Source: Mannheimia haemolytica (lineage in GTDB: Bacteria; Pseudomonadota; Gammaproteobacteria; Enterobacterales; Pasteurellaceae). From it: DNA of 64,000 bases. The DNA lies in contig LR134495.1 in the NCBI GenBank assembly GCA_900638155.1, positions 1,302,001-1,366,000 of the forward strand. Reading direction: 5' to 3'. The stretch's first letter is position 1; each line of letters opens with the position of its first letter. The notes under the pieces are model-generated. The model made no database searches, was not told the origin of the DNA, and saw only the letters and a program-made list of their open reading frames with translations. Of this stretch, positions 40,770 through 50,183 are shown piece after piece. A program made the translations under genes and the position numbers.

Positions 40770-40930
40770 TAAATGACAGCTGATAGGATTCAACCTATTC
40801 AGCCGATGTTAATTCCAGTCTAGTGAATTCACACCTCGGCAATCACTCCCATCACTTAATTCTCAAACGGCCCTAGTTGCCTAAAATCAAGTTGCCTGAG
40901 TGTTGCACCTCTCCCGTAATGGCAAGCCCA
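40770..40930 (-). promoter_or_regulatory. Lysine riboswitch (L box) of lysC
   Basis: Read on the minus strand, the leader carries the conserved L-box segments in order: GAGAGGTGCAACACTCAGG at the 5' side, the GGGAGTG block, GCCGAGGTG in the middle, the CATCGGCTG segment and AATCCTATCAGCTGTCA at the 3' side. These match the E. coli lysC and Bacillus subtilis lysC leaders in order and spacing. No T-run terminator follows, so control is probably at translation, as in E. coli. Confidence 0.92.
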
Positions 40931-40965
40931 TTACTCTTTTTCAACAGTATTGAAAAGTGTGCATA

Positions 40966-40994
40966 GAAATACCGTTTTATTAATGTTTTGTCAA
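40966..40994 (-). promoter_or_regulatory. lysC promoter
   Basis: On the minus strand, TTGACA (plus 40989-40994) is a perfect -35 box. A 17-base spacer leads to TATTTC (plus 40966-40971). Transcription would start just upstream of the riboswitch. Confidence 0.65.
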
Positions 40995-41095
40995 TGAATA
41001 TTTAGGTAATCCAGTGCTATTTAGATAATTATTTAAAATATCACGATAAAAAGTGAACATATTGCTAATATTGAATAAAAACTCCTAAAAAATAT

Positions 41096-41157
41096 TTTGA
41101 AATGGATCACAAAACCAAATTTATTTGATTGTTCTTTAATCGGTTTTTTTCTATGCT
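41096..41157 (+). promoter_or_regulatory. nagE promoter with upstream CRP-like site
   Basis: TTTGA-AATGGA-TCACA at 41096-41111 differs from the CRP consensus TGTGA-N6-TCACA at one base. A promoter TTGTTC (41129-41134) and TATGCT (41152-41157) with a 17-base spacer follows. The CRP site is centred about 60 bases before the expected start, the position of a class I activation site. Confidence 0.65.
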
Positions 41158-41193
41158 TAAGTTACTCATTATGAGGTATTTTTGGAGGCTTTT

Positions 41194-42645
41194 ATGAGTA
41201 CATTAACCTATTTACAAAAAATTGGGCGTGCATTAATGGTGCCGGTTGCTGCATTACCGGCAGCTGCATTATTAATGGGTATAGGCTATTGGATTGATCC
41301 GGACGGCTGGGGAGCGAATAGCCAATTAGCGGCATTGCTAATTAAGTCTGGGGCGGCAATTATTGATAATATGTCTATTCTGTTTGCTGTGGGTGTGGCA
41401 TTTGGTATGTCAAAAGAAAAAGATGGGGCAGCCGCATTATCCGGTTTAGTCGGGTACTTAGTGATTACCACTTTGTTGTCTCCGGGGGCTGTTGCTCAGC
41501 TAAAGGGGATTGCAGTTGATCAAGTGTCTGCAGCATTCGGTAAAATCAACAACCAATTTATCGGGATCTTAGTAGGGGTTATTTCAGCCGAAATTTATAA
41601 CCGTTTCTACCAAGTAGAGTTACCGAAAGCATTGTCTTTCTTTAGCGGTAAACGATTGGTACCGATTGTGGTGTCAGTGGTAATGATTGTGGTGTCATTT
41701 ATCTTACTCTATGTCTGGCCGGTTATTTTTGGTGCTTTAGTCTCTTTTGGGGAATCTATCAAAGATATGGGAGCGTTAGGGGCAGGTATTTATGCTTTCT
41801 TTAATCGTTTGTTAATTCCGGTTGGATTACACCATGCATTAAACTCGGTTTTCTGGTTTGATGTTGCAGGCATTAATGATATTCCAAACTTCTTAGGTGG
41901 AGCAAAATCATTGGCTGAGGGCAAAGCAGTGATAGGGGTAACAGGTATGTATCAAGCTGGTTTCTTCCCGGTGATGATGTTTGGCTTACCTGCGGCAGCA
42001 TTAGCTATTTACCACAGTGCGAAACTGGCTAAGAAAGTGCAAGTAGCCTCTATTATGTTTGCTGCTGCTTTAGCTTCGTTCTTCACCGGCATTACGGAAC
42101 CGCTTGAATTTGCCTTTATGTTTGTTGCACCTGTGCTTTATGTGGTTCACGCTTTATTAACCGGATTATCTGTTTATATTGCTGCCTCAATGGAATGGAT
42201 TGCCGGTTTCGGTTTTAGTGCAGGTTTGGTTGATTTAGTGTTATCGACACGAAATCCGCTGGCTATACAGTGGTATATGTTATTGGCTCAAGGTATCGTG
42301 TTCGCGGTAATTTACTATGTATTATTCCGTGTGGTGATCCAAGCCTTTAACTTAAAAACGCCAGGGCGTGAAGATGATACCGAAGTGCAAACAGTGAATG
42401 CGGTTTCTCGTAGTGAACAAGCTGCCAAATTTGTTGAAGCATTAGGTGGTAAAGAGAATATTACCAGCATTGATGCTTGCATTACCCGATTACGCTTAAT
42501 CTTAAATGACACGGCGAAAGCTGATGATGCTAAATTGAAAGCCTTAGGGTCAAAAGGCAATATCAAATTAGGTGAGAATGGCTACCAAGTGATTTTAGGG
42601 CCGGAAGCAGAATTTGTGGCAGATGCAATGAAAAAACTGAATTAA
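41194..42645 (+). CDS. nagE: PTS permease EIICB, N-acetylglucosamine type
   Basis: A phosphotransferase permease of 483 residues that imports and phosphorylates sugar. The EIIC membrane domain has the LLIPVGLHHALNSVFWF loop and the ITEPLEFAFMFVAP motif. A linker with FNLKTPGRED joins it to an EIIB domain whose phosphorylated cysteine is in SIDACITRLRL. These blocks match E. coli NagE more closely than PtsG. It lacks the C-terminal EIIA domain of E. coli NagE, so the IIA must come from another gene such as crr. The frame opens at 41182, but the ATG at 41194 with GGAGG is the start. Confidence 0.85.
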   Translation: MSTLTYLQKIGRALMVPVAALPAAALLMGIGYWIDPDGWGANSQLAALLIKSGAAIIDNMSILFAVGVAFGMSKEKDGAAALSGLVGYLVITTLLSPGAVAQLKGIAVDQVSAAFGKINNQFIGILVGVISAEIYNRFYQVELPKALSFFSGKRLVPIVVSVVMIVVSFILLYVWPVIFGALVSFGESIKDMGALGAGIYAFFNRLLIPVGLHHALNSVFWFDVAGINDIPNFLGGAKSLAEGKAVIGVTGMYQAGFFPVMMFGLPAAALAIYHSAKLAKKVQVASIMFAAALASFFTGITEPLEFAFMFVAPVLYVVHALLTGLSVYIAASMEWIAGFGFSAGLVDLVLSTRNPLAIQWYMLLAQGIVFAVIYYVLFRVVIQAFNLKTPGREDDTEVQTVNAVSRSEQAAKFVEALGGKENITSIDACITRLRLILNDTAKADDAKLKALGSKGNIKLGENGYQVILGPEAEFVADAMKKLN

Positions 42646-42657
42646 CCGTATGAATCA

Positions 42658-42701
42658 CAAGCGGTCTGATTTGCGAATTTTTTTGCAAATTAGACCGCTT
42701 G
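42658..42701. terminator. Uptake-signal terminator between nagE and tmaR
   Basis: A 17-bp stem, CAAGCGGTCTGATTTGC / GCAAATTAGACCGCTTG with one G-T pair, followed by GCTTTTTAT on the plus strand. It separates convergent genes. Confidence 0.85.
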
Positions 42702-42706
42702 GCTTT

Positions 42707-43036
42707 TTATGCTTTTTTATTGGTTGGTGCTTGTTTGTGAGAGGCCATTTTTTGGCGGATTTCACGGCGTTGTTTGGAAAGTTCCGCATTACGGATCATA
42801 TAATCATCCACCCGATTTTCATAGTCATCACGCATATTGGAGATGATGGCTCGAACTTCCTCGATAGACATTTCATCGGTAATGTATTGCGTTAGGTTAT
42901 CTAATAAAAGAACACGTTTCTGATTGTCACGAATTTTGCGATCATTATCCGCAGTTTCACGATGTAGTTTGTTTTTTAGACGATAAAGATGCACATATTC
43001 CAGCATATCGTGGAATGATTTATTCACTTCAGACAT
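42707..43036 (-). CDS. tmaR: Pole-localiser protein TmaR (YeeX, DUF496)
   Basis: A 109-residue coiled-coil protein. The core [15 protein letters not shown] and the [20 protein letters not shown] block are nearly the same as in E. coli YeeX, now called TmaR. In E. coli TmaR clusters at the pole and holds enzyme I of the sugar phosphotransferase system there, reducing its activity. Here the gene lies beside a PTS permease, which fits that role. GGGAG precedes the ATG. The C-terminal tail is short and basic. Confidence 0.9.
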   Translation of the reverse strand: MSEVNKSFHDMLEYVHLYRLKNKLHRETADNDRKIRDNQKRVLLLDNLTQYITDEMSIEEVRAIISNMRDDYENRVDDYMIRNAELSKQRREIRQKMASHKQAPTNKKA

Positions 43037-43231
43037 ATCAATCTCCCTTGATGTAGTGTTGAATTAAGTAAGCTCGTAAATCCTATTCTTTTTCCGTCAA
43101 TTCGTCAAAAAAATTTATCACATTTTATGATTTAAATTAATTCTGGCGAATAACGCTAAATTTGTAGTGATATCTAGGGCTCAAAAATGGTAATATCTTA
43201 CTTATTTCAGTTATTGGTACAGGGTTTCATT

Positions 43232-44734
43232 ATGTCATCAAATATTGCTCCTAGAGAGTTTGCAGCTATTGATTTAGGCTCGAACAGCTTTCATATGATT
43301 GTAGCCCGTATCGTAAATGGTTCCATTCAAGTGCTTTCCCGCTTGAAACGGCGTGTACGGCTGGCAGATGGGCTTGATGAGAATTTAGTGTTAAGCCAAG
43401 AAGCGATTGATAGAGGGATTGCTTGCTTAGCCTTATTTGCCAAGCGTTTAGAAGGATTTTCTGCGGAGAATGTGAAAGTGGTTGGCACTTATACCTTACG
43501 CAGAGCAATCAATAACCAAGATTTTCTGGAGCAAGCGAAAGCAGTATTTCCTTACCCTATTTCCATTATTTCCGGACAACAAGAGGCGAGGCTGATTTAT
43601 TCGGGCGTTAGCCATACCCAACCCGAAACTGGCAGAAAATTAGTGGTAGATATTGGCGGTGGTTCAACTGAAATGACTATCGGTGATGATTTTACCCCGA
43701 TTCGAGCGGAAAGTCGTCATATGGGTTGTGTGAGTTTTGCAAAACGCTTTTTCCCGCAGGGAGAATTAACGATTGAGCGTTTTGATAGCGCCTATCAGCT
43801 TGCAATGGAAAAAATCGAAGATTTAATGTGGGAGTACAAAGAGTTAGGTTGGGACTATGCTTTAGGTTCTTCCGGCACGATTAAAACTGTTCATCAAGTG
43901 CTGATTGCCAATGGCTATCGTGATGGCTTAATTACAGAAAGCCGCCTACAGAAAATTATTGATATTTGCCTAGAGTTTAAATCGTTAAATGAGATTAAGC
44001 TACGAGGCTTACTTGATGAACGAGCAGACGTGCTAGTTCCGGGCTTAGCTATTCTTTTAGCACTTTTTCACACCTTTAGAATTGAGGTATTACGTTATTC
44101 CAACGGAGCTTTAAGAGAAGGGGTAATGTATGGTTTGGAGAAAAGTTTCCAAGTTGGGGATATTCGCCAGCGTACCGCAGAGGCGTTAGCCGAGCAATTT
44201 GATTTAGATAAACAGCAAGCAAAAAGGGTGGAACATACGGCGTTGATTTTATTTGACCAAATCAAAACTTGGAAAAACCGCCGCCAAGTGCAAGATTTGC
44301 GTTCAATCTTAAAATGGGCAAGCTTATTGCATGAGATCGGCATTGTAGTAAACCACAATAATGTGCATCGTCATTCTGCTTATTTGATTGCAAACCGAGA
44401 TTTACCGGGATTTGATTTTGAACAGCAAACCCTTCTATCGGTATTAATGCGATACCATCTTAAAGGATTCAAACGCTCGGATATTCGTAGTATCAACCGT
44501 TACCAATGTAGAGATGTATTAACGTTGGTACGGGTTTTCCGGCTAGCGGTGCTATTAAACCGTTCTCGCCAAGCGACTGTAGTGCCGAAACAGTTGAATT
44601 TGGTGATTGAAAATAATGCTTGGCAACTTACCTTTGAACAGGGCTTCTTAGCGAATAATCCACTGATTTCAATAGATTTAGAAGAAGAGCAAAAAATATT
44701 GGCGAGTACAAATCTTCAGTTTGCGGTCTCTTAA
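43232..44734 (+). CDS. gppA: Guanosine pentaphosphatase / exopolyphosphatase
   Basis: A 500-residue Ppx/GppA-family phosphatase that converts pppGpp to ppGpp and can degrade polyphosphate. The ASKHA fold is marked by FAAIDLGSNSFHMIVAR and the phosphate loop VDIGGGSTEM. The C-terminal half carries an HD-like helical domain with LHEIG and HRHSAYLI. The open frame extends to 43187, but the ATG at 43232 has AGGG seven bases before it and fits the family start. Overall similarity in segment order is closer to GppA (494) than to Ppx (513). Confidence 0.88.
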   Translation: MSSNIAPREFAAIDLGSNSFHMIVARIVNGSIQVLSRLKRRVRLADGLDENLVLSQEAIDRGIACLALFAKRLEGFSAENVKVVGTYTLRRAINNQDFLEQAKAVFPYPISIISGQQEARLIYSGVSHTQPETGRKLVVDIGGGSTEMTIGDDFTPIRAESRHMGCVSFAKRFFPQGELTIERFDSAYQLAMEKIEDLMWEYKELGWDYALGSSGTIKTVHQVLIANGYRDGLITESRLQKIIDICLEFKSLNEIKLRGLLDERADVLVPGLAILLALFHTFRIEVLRYSNGALREGVMYGLEKSFQVGDIRQRTAEALAEQFDLDKQQAKRVEHTALILFDQIKTWKNRRQVQDLRSILKWASLLHEIGIVVNHNNVHRHSAYLIANRDLPGFDFEQQTLLSVLMRYHLKGFKRSDIRSINRYQCRDVLTLVRVFRLAVLLNRSRQATVVPKQLNLVIENNAWQLTFEQGFLANNPLISIDLEEEQKILASTNLQFAVS

Positions 44735-44744
44735 CATTTAAATG

Positions 44745-44767
44745 AAGGAAGCGAAGGCTTCCTTTTT
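44745..44767 (+). terminator. gppA intrinsic terminator
   Basis: Stem AAGGAAGC / GCTTCCTT with loop GAAG and a T-run. Confidence 0.9.
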
Positions 44768-44971
44768 CGTTTATTGCATTCCCTTTTGCGAACAAGCGGT
44801 CAAATTTAGCTAATTTTTTGCAAAAAGTATTTTTTAAAATTTGATCAACTTCTCATTTTTGATGTTTGCTTATTGAGATTATATATTTTACGAATTATCC
44901 TACTTTTATTGGAGTGTATCTTCATAAATTTTAGTAGTATGGAGCAGATTATTAGGATTAGTTATTTTTAG

Positions 44972-45445
<474 letters not shown>

Positions 45446-45454
45446 GAGGCTACT

Positions 45455-46324
45455 ATGTCTAGTCGGGGAAAAATTCTTAATACAATTAGCTCGCTACAAA
45501 ATAGTTTAACCAAAACAGAGAAGAAAATAGCTGCTGCTATTTTATCTCAGCCGGAATTGCTAAGCCAATGTTCATTATCTGAAGTGGCCAAACAATTAGA
45601 TGTTGGTGAAGCAACTTTTATTCGTTTTTGTCGTACATTAGGTTTTAAAGGTTATACCGACTTTAAATTAGAGCTTGCAATAGAGTTGGCTACGCAAAAT
45701 CAAGATAATAGGGTATTGCTTGATACGGATGTTTCAGAATCGGATACATCGAAAGATATTGCTGAGAAGCTCAAAGTGAGTTTAGATAACGTTATTGAAG
45801 AGACTATTAATTTGCTTGACTTTAACGTGTTGGAAAAAGTTGTTGAAGAATTACGTAAGGCAAAACGGATCTTTTTATTTGGAGTGGGTTCTTCTGGGTT
45901 AACCGCAGAAGATGCAAAACATAAATTAATGCGTATTGGGCTACAAACCGATGCAGTCACAAATAATCATTTTATGTATATGCAGGCGGCATTAGTGAAA
46001 GAGGGGGATTTAGTTATAGGGATTAGTCATTCAGGCTATTCTGAAGAAATAGTGAAATCACTACGTTTTTCTCGTGCAAATAAAGCTACAACGGTTGCGA
46101 TTACACACAATTTACGCTCCCCCGTCACGGAAGAGGCTAATTATGTGTTAATTAATGGTAATCGACAGGGGCATATGCAAGGAGATTCTATCGGTACTAA
46201 AATGTCACAACTTTTCGTTCTTGATTTAATTTATACCTTACTAGTTAAAGCCGAACCCGAAAATGCGTTGAAACAGAAACAAAAAACACTGAATGTGATT
46301 TTGGAACAACGTGTTAAAGGCTAA
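45455..46324 (+). CDS. RpiR/MurR-family sugar-responsive transcription regulator
   Basis: A 289-residue regulator. The N-terminal HTH_6 domain (about residues 1-80) has SLSEVAKQLDVGEATFIRFCRTLGF (its helix-turn-helix). The C-terminal SIS domain (about 130-260) has FLFGVGSSGLTAEDAKHKL and GISHSGYSEE, which bind a sugar phosphate. This family includes SiaR, the sialic acid regulator of Haemophilus influenzae, and the nanQ neighbour makes that a candidate. I cannot exclude another sugar. GGAGG precedes the ATG. A strong terminator follows. Confidence 0.85.
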   Translation: MSSRGKILNTISSLQNSLTKTEKKIAAAILSQPELLSQCSLSEVAKQLDVGEATFIRFCRTLGFKGYTDFKLELAIELATQNQDNRVLLDTDVSESDTSKDIAEKLKVSLDNVIEETINLLDFNVLEKVVEELRKAKRIFLFGVGSSGLTAEDAKHKLMRIGLQTDAVTNNHFMYMQAALVKEGDLVIGISHSGYSEEIVKSLRFSRANKATTVAITHNLRSPVTEEANYVLINGNRQGHMQGDSIGTKMSQLFVLDLIYTLLVKAEPENALKQKQKTLNVILEQRVKG

Positions 46325-46354
46325 TAAGCAGTGATATTACCCTATAAAAGTCAA

Positions 46355-46388
46355 AAACCTTTGGCAAAGTATTGCCAGAGGTTTTTTA
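46355..46388 (+). terminator. Terminator after the RpiR-type regulator
   Basis: A 13-bp stem AAACCTTTGGCAA / TTGCCAGAGGTTT with a 4-base loop and a T-run. Confidence 0.9.
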
Positions 46389-46470
46389 ATTTTCATCATA
46401 TGGTGATGAATTAATTTGGTAGGGATTTTTATCGATTTCCTATAACACTTGAAAGTAAGAAAACAATCTA

Positions 46471-46506
46471 CTGGCAGCCACAGCTCTTTTGAGCAGAGAC
46501 TGCCAG
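46471..46506 (-). terminator. Hairpin beyond the ushA stop
   Basis: CTGGCAG (46471-46477) pairs with CTGCCAG (46500-46506), with an inner GCTC/GAGC pairing. On the minus strand a TTGTTTTC follows. It is probably the ushA terminator. Confidence 0.6.
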
Positions 46507-46529
46507 AGTGAGTTTCATTTTCTATAGCT

Positions 46530-48173
46530 CTATTTGAAAATGATCTGGTTTTTTGGATCGTATTTATCTGCCTCAATAATTTTATTTTCTTCGAAGAATT
46601 TTTTCAGCATTTCGGCATCAATAAAGCCTGTATTGACATAGCTAGGGTGTTTTTTCAGTAATGGGTAGCCATCGCCACCAGCCGCAACATAGTCAGGCAG
46701 AGAAACTTTATAAGTTTTCTCTTTATCAAAAGGTTTGCCACCGATTTTAACATCAGAAATAGTTTTTGCTGTACGATCGACTACCATTGAAATGCCGGCA
46801 AATTGAGGATAAGCGCCAGTATCAACTTCTTTCAGAGCAATAGTGGTGAGGGTATCTAACAATTCTTGTCCTTTTAAATCCACCGTTGCAATCATATTAC
46901 CGAAAGGTTGAACAGTCAGAATATGTTTATAAGTTACTACACCTTCTTCAAGGGAGGTACGAATACCGCCGGAGTTCATAATCCCGATATCGGCTTTTAC
47001 CCTTTCCATTTGCGATTGTGCAATTAAACGACCGAGATTGGTTTGTTGGAAGCGAATATGCTCACGTTTGCCGTCTAATAACCCTTTCACACGACCAACT
47101 TCAATATTAAGCTTTTTATCGCCCTCATCTTGATATTTTTTCAATAAGGTATAGGTTGCTTCATCGGCTTTGATTTCAGGCTGGTAAAGTTGGTATTCTT
47201 TAGTACCGTCTTCTTTTTTAATGGTTTTTTTTAAGTTGACCGGAATTAATTCATATTTTACCAAGGTGGTTTTTCCATCTTTAAACTCAAAATCAGCCCG
47301 TCCAACAAATTTGCCCCATTCGCCGGCTTGCACAATCCAAGTACCGTTTTGGAAGTCTGGTTTACATTCCTCACCTGGCGTATATTTGGCTTTGAATTGA
47401 CCTTTTTCATCAATACAAACAGTATCGTGGGTATGACCGCCAATGATTAAATCGAACGCTCCTTTTTCTAAGGTACGGGCCATTGTTACATCACCTGGTG
47501 CATTAGTACCATGTTTACCGTCAAAATAGTAACCCATATGGGTTAAAGCGATACGTACGTCGGGTTTTTCTTTTTGATTAATTTCAGCTAATGTGTTTTT
47601 TGCTGTTTCAATAGGGTTTTTGAAAAAGGCATTTTCCGTTACATCTGGATTACCTAATTTTGCGGTATCTTCGGTTGTTAATCCGATAACAGCAATTTTT
47701 AGTCCGCCTCGTTCTAACATCACGTAAGGTTTTACAATGGGTTTATCCGTTTTTTTATTAATGACATTGGCCGAAATAAAGGGGAATTTAGCCCATTTTT
47801 CTTGCATAGAGAGAATTTGCAGTGGGTAATCAAATTCGTGATTACCTAGAACCATTGCATCGTAACCAATCGCATTCATTCCTTCAATATCAGGACGTGC
47901 ATTTTGCATATCTGACTCCGGCACGCCTGTATTCGCATCACCTGCATTCAGCATTAATACCGAACCACCTTTTTCTGCGACCTCTTTGCGAATATTATCA
48001 ACCAATGTTTTTTGAGCAGCGAGACCGTATTCGCCTTTATCACTTTGCCAAAAGTGACCGTGTATATCGTTAGTATGTAAAACCGTAAAACGATATGTTT
48101 TACCTGTCTCGTAGGCCATTGCTGATGTTGCACTAAGTAGTGCTACCGAAAGTAATGTTTTTTTTAAGCGCAT
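46530..48173 (-). CDS. ushA: Periplasmic 5'-nucleotidase / UDP-sugar hydrolase
   Basis: A 547-residue periplasmic enzyme that hydrolyses nucleotides and UDP-sugars so that the nucleoside can be taken up. The signal peptide ends AMA after residue 20. The metallophosphoesterase domain has HTNDIHGHF, GNHEFDYP, ALTHMGYY and GGHTHD, which bind two metals. The C-terminal substrate domain has MNSGGIRTSLEEG and GGDGYPLL. Similarity with E. coli UshA runs across the full length. In H. influenzae the related NadN serves NAD scavenging, and this protein could contribute to that, but its pattern is UshA-like. Confidence 0.92.
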   Translation of the reverse strand: MRLKKTLLSVALLSATSAMAYETGKTYRFTVLHTNDIHGHFWQSDKGEYGLAAQKTLVDNIRKEVAEKGGSVLMLNAGDANTGVPESDMQNARPDIEGMNAIGYDAMVLGNHEFDYPLQILSMQEKWAKFPFISANVINKKTDKPIVKPYVMLERGGLKIAVIGLTTEDTAKLGNPDVTENAFFKNPIETAKNTLAEINQKEKPDVRIALTHMGYYFDGKHGTNAPGDVTMARTLEKGAFDLIIGGHTHDTVCIDEKGQFKAKYTPGEECKPDFQNGTWIVQAGEWGKFVGRADFEFKDGKTTLVKYELIPVNLKKTIKKEDGTKEYQLYQPEIKADEATYTLLKKYQDEGDKKLNIEVGRVKGLLDGKREHIRFQQTNLGRLIAQSQMERVKADIGIMNSGGIRTSLEEGVVTYKHILTVQPFGNMIATVDLKGQELLDTLTTIALKEVDTGAYPQFAGISMVVDRTAKTISDVKIGGKPFDKEKTYKVSLPDYVAAGGDGYPLLKKHPSYVNTGFIDAEMLKKFFEENKIIEADKYDPKNQIIFK

Positions 48174-48209
48174 AAATACCTCAGTAAGAGTGTTGGTTGA
48201 AAAATAGAG

Positions 48210-48572
48210 TTAACAAAACAAAATTAATATCCAAGTTATAGCGAGTAAAACCATCGCCATAAATACAGCTGCAGAGCCAATATCTTTAGCTCTACCAGAA
48301 AGCTCGTGGAAATCAGCCCCAATGCGGTCAACAACAGATTCAACCGCACTATTGAGTAGTTCTGTAACTAAAACAAGTAAAACTGTGCCTACTAATAATG
48401 CTTTTTCAATATTGGTTTCGCCTAGAATAAGCCCTAGAGGGAATAAAATAGTAGCGCACCAAATTTCTTGGCGAAAGGCGGCTTCATTAATATAAGCGGC
48501 TTTTAACCCCTTCATAGAGTAGCCAGCTGCATTGATCACACGTTGAAAATCTGCTTTATTGGTTGGTTTCAT
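48210..48572 (-). CDS. dgkA: Diacylglycerol kinase
   Basis: A 120-residue inner-membrane trimer-forming kinase that recycles diacylglycerol to phosphatidic acid. The three membrane helices and the active-site residues Glu30, Glu71, Asn74, Glu78 and Asp97 (TELLNSAVESVVD and GRAKDIGSAAV) line up with E. coli Glu28, Glu69, Asn72, Glu76 and Asp95. It is 36 bases upstream of ushA on the same strand, so the two may be co-transcribed. Confidence 0.95.
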   Translation of the reverse strand: MKPTNKADFQRVINAAGYSMKGLKAAYINEAAFRQEIWCATILFPLGLILGETNIEKALLVGTVLLVLVTELLNSAVESVVDRIGADFHELSGRAKDIGSAAVFMAMVLLAITWILILFC

Positions 48573-48655
48573 AGTAAATAAATAAAATAAAAGAGTTTAG
48601 AGAACTATTGTACTGAAAGAATGGTGATGTTCAAAGAACCTAAGGAAAAAATAAT

Positions 48656-48712
48656 ATGATAGCCATGGAATGTAAAAAACTTCACTTTTTTGTAAAAAAA
48701 TCTGAAAAATAA
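48656..48712 (+). CDS. Possible 18-codon leader ORF before sstT
   Basis: A short frame with ATG at 48656 and AAGGA ten bases upstream encodes 18 residues rich in Lys and Phe. It is followed by a terminator-like hairpin before sstT. There is only one Ser and no Thr, so it does not look like a classic attenuation peptide for a serine/threonine transporter. It could be chance. Confidence 0.2.
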   Translation: MIAMECKKLHFFVKKSEK

Positions 48713-48774
48713 ACCGCTTGTTTATTCCATATTTGTTTATTTTCCGCTAATCTTATAAACCTATTTTTTCAGGC

Positions 48775-48803
48775 GGATAAATTTTATTTATCCTTATTTT
48801 TTT
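48775..48803 (+). promoter_or_regulatory. Terminator-like hairpin in the sstT leader
   Basis: Stem GGATAAA / TTTATCC with loop TTTTA, followed by TTATTTTTTTG. It lies 25 bases before the sstT start and could attenuate transcription that starts further upstream. Confidence 0.5.
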
Positions 48804-48827
48804 GTTGTCTTACAGAAGTGAAGGGTT

Positions 48828-50042
48828 ATGAGTCAATCATTATCATCAAAAATTCTTGGCGGTAATTTAGTATTACGTATCGCCATTGGTTTAGTGCTAG
48901 GGGTATTGCTGGCATTTATTAATAAAGAATGGGCTACCAGCGTTGGTGTATTAGGTCAATTTTTTGTGAAATCACTACGTGCCATTGCGCCTATTTTAGT
49001 ATTTGTATTAGTTTTGGCTGCGATTGCAAATAAAGAAGTTGGTTCAGATAGCAAATTAAAGCCGATTCTGGTGCTTTATGTATTAGGTACATTTTTTGCG
49101 GCATTAACGGCTGTTGTTTTAAGCTTTATGTTCCCAACTACATTAGAGCTTACTGCAAGCCCAGACGGTTTAACCCCGCCACAAGGCATTGGTGAAATTC
49201 TAAAAACCGTTATTTTTAACTTAGTTGATAATCCATTAGTCGCATTAAGTAATGCAAACTTTATCGGTATTCTTGCGTGGTCTATCGGTTTAGGGATTGC
49301 ATTCCGCCACGGTTCGGCAACTTCAAAAGCATTCTTAAATGATTTAGCTAATGCCGTTTCGTTTGTTGTGAAAGTTGTGATTGCATTTGCGCCTATTGGG
49401 GTATTTGGTTTAGTAGCTGAAACTGTTGCCATCAATGGTATTGATGCGTTTGAAGATTACGCACGTTTATTAGTTGTCTTAGTTGGCGCAATGTTATTTG
49501 TGGCATTAGTACTAAATCCATTATTAGTCTATTGGAAAATTCGTCGTAACCCATACCCACTTACATTTACCTGTTTACGAGAGAGTGGTGTAACGGCATT
49601 CTTTACCCGCAGTTCAGCAGCCAACATTCCGGTAAATATGAATTTAGCCAAGCGTTTGGGCGTTCGTGATGAGATCGCTTCTGTAGCTATTCCATTAGGT
49701 GCAAGTATTAATATGGCAGGAGCAGCGATTACTGTTACCGTATTAACCCTAGCAGCAGCTTATACACAAGGTATTCAGCCTGATTTTGCAACAGCACTTT
49801 TATTAAGCGTAGTTGCATCAATCTGTGCTTGTGGCGCATCTGGTGTGGCAGGTGGTTCATTATTATTGATTCCATTAGCTTGTAGTTTATTTAATATTCC
49901 AAACGATATTGCAGCACAAGTGATTGGGGTAGGTTTCGTGATTGGGGTAATTCAAGACTCAGTTGAAACCGCATTAAACTCTTCAACAGACGTATTATTT
50001 ACCGCAGCGGTAAGTTACGCTGAAGATCAAAAATCAGCATAA
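48828..50042 (+). CDS. sstT: Serine/threonine:sodium symporter SstT
   Basis: A 404-residue sodium-coupled importer of serine and threonine in the DAACS family, like the TcyP-type gene at 8095. The family motif [14 protein letters not shown], the [21 protein letters not shown] segment and the [15 protein letters not shown] hairpin are present. Length matches E. coli SstT (414). GAAGGG precedes the ATG. The leader has a terminator-like hairpin, and a strong terminator follows. Confidence 0.94.
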   Translation: MSQSLSSKILGGNLVLRIAIGLVLGVLLAFINKEWATSVGVLGQFFVKSLRAIAPILVFVLVLAAIANKEVGSDSKLKPILVLYVLGTFFAALTAVVLSFMFPTTLELTASPDGLTPPQGIGEILKTVIFNLVDNPLVALSNANFIGILAWSIGLGIAFRHGSATSKAFLNDLANAVSFVVKVVIAFAPIGVFGLVAETVAINGIDAFEDYARLLVVLVGAMLFVALVLNPLLVYWKIRRNPYPLTFTCLRESGVTAFFTRSSAANIPVNMNLAKRLGVRDEIASVAIPLGASINMAGAAITVTVLTLAAAYTQGIQPDFATALLLSVVASICACGASGVAGGSLLLIPLACSLFNIPNDIAAQVIGVGFVIGVIQDSVETALNSSTDVLFTAAVSYAEDQKSA

Positions 50043-50056
50043 TATCTCTTCTTTAT

Positions 50057-50086
50057 AAGGCAGGCTAAAAAGTCTGCCTTTATTTT
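50057..50086 (+). terminator. sstT intrinsic terminator
   Basis: A 10-bp stem AAGGCAGGCT / AGTCTGCCTT with an AAAA loop (one G-T pair) and a T-rich tail. Confidence 0.9.
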
Positions 50087-50183
50087 TTCAGGTATTTTTG
50101 CGATCTGTGTCGAAAATCTGAAAATTTATTCTGAAAATATTAAGCATAAACGGCATACTCAGGTTTAAAAAGTAAGCCGAATT

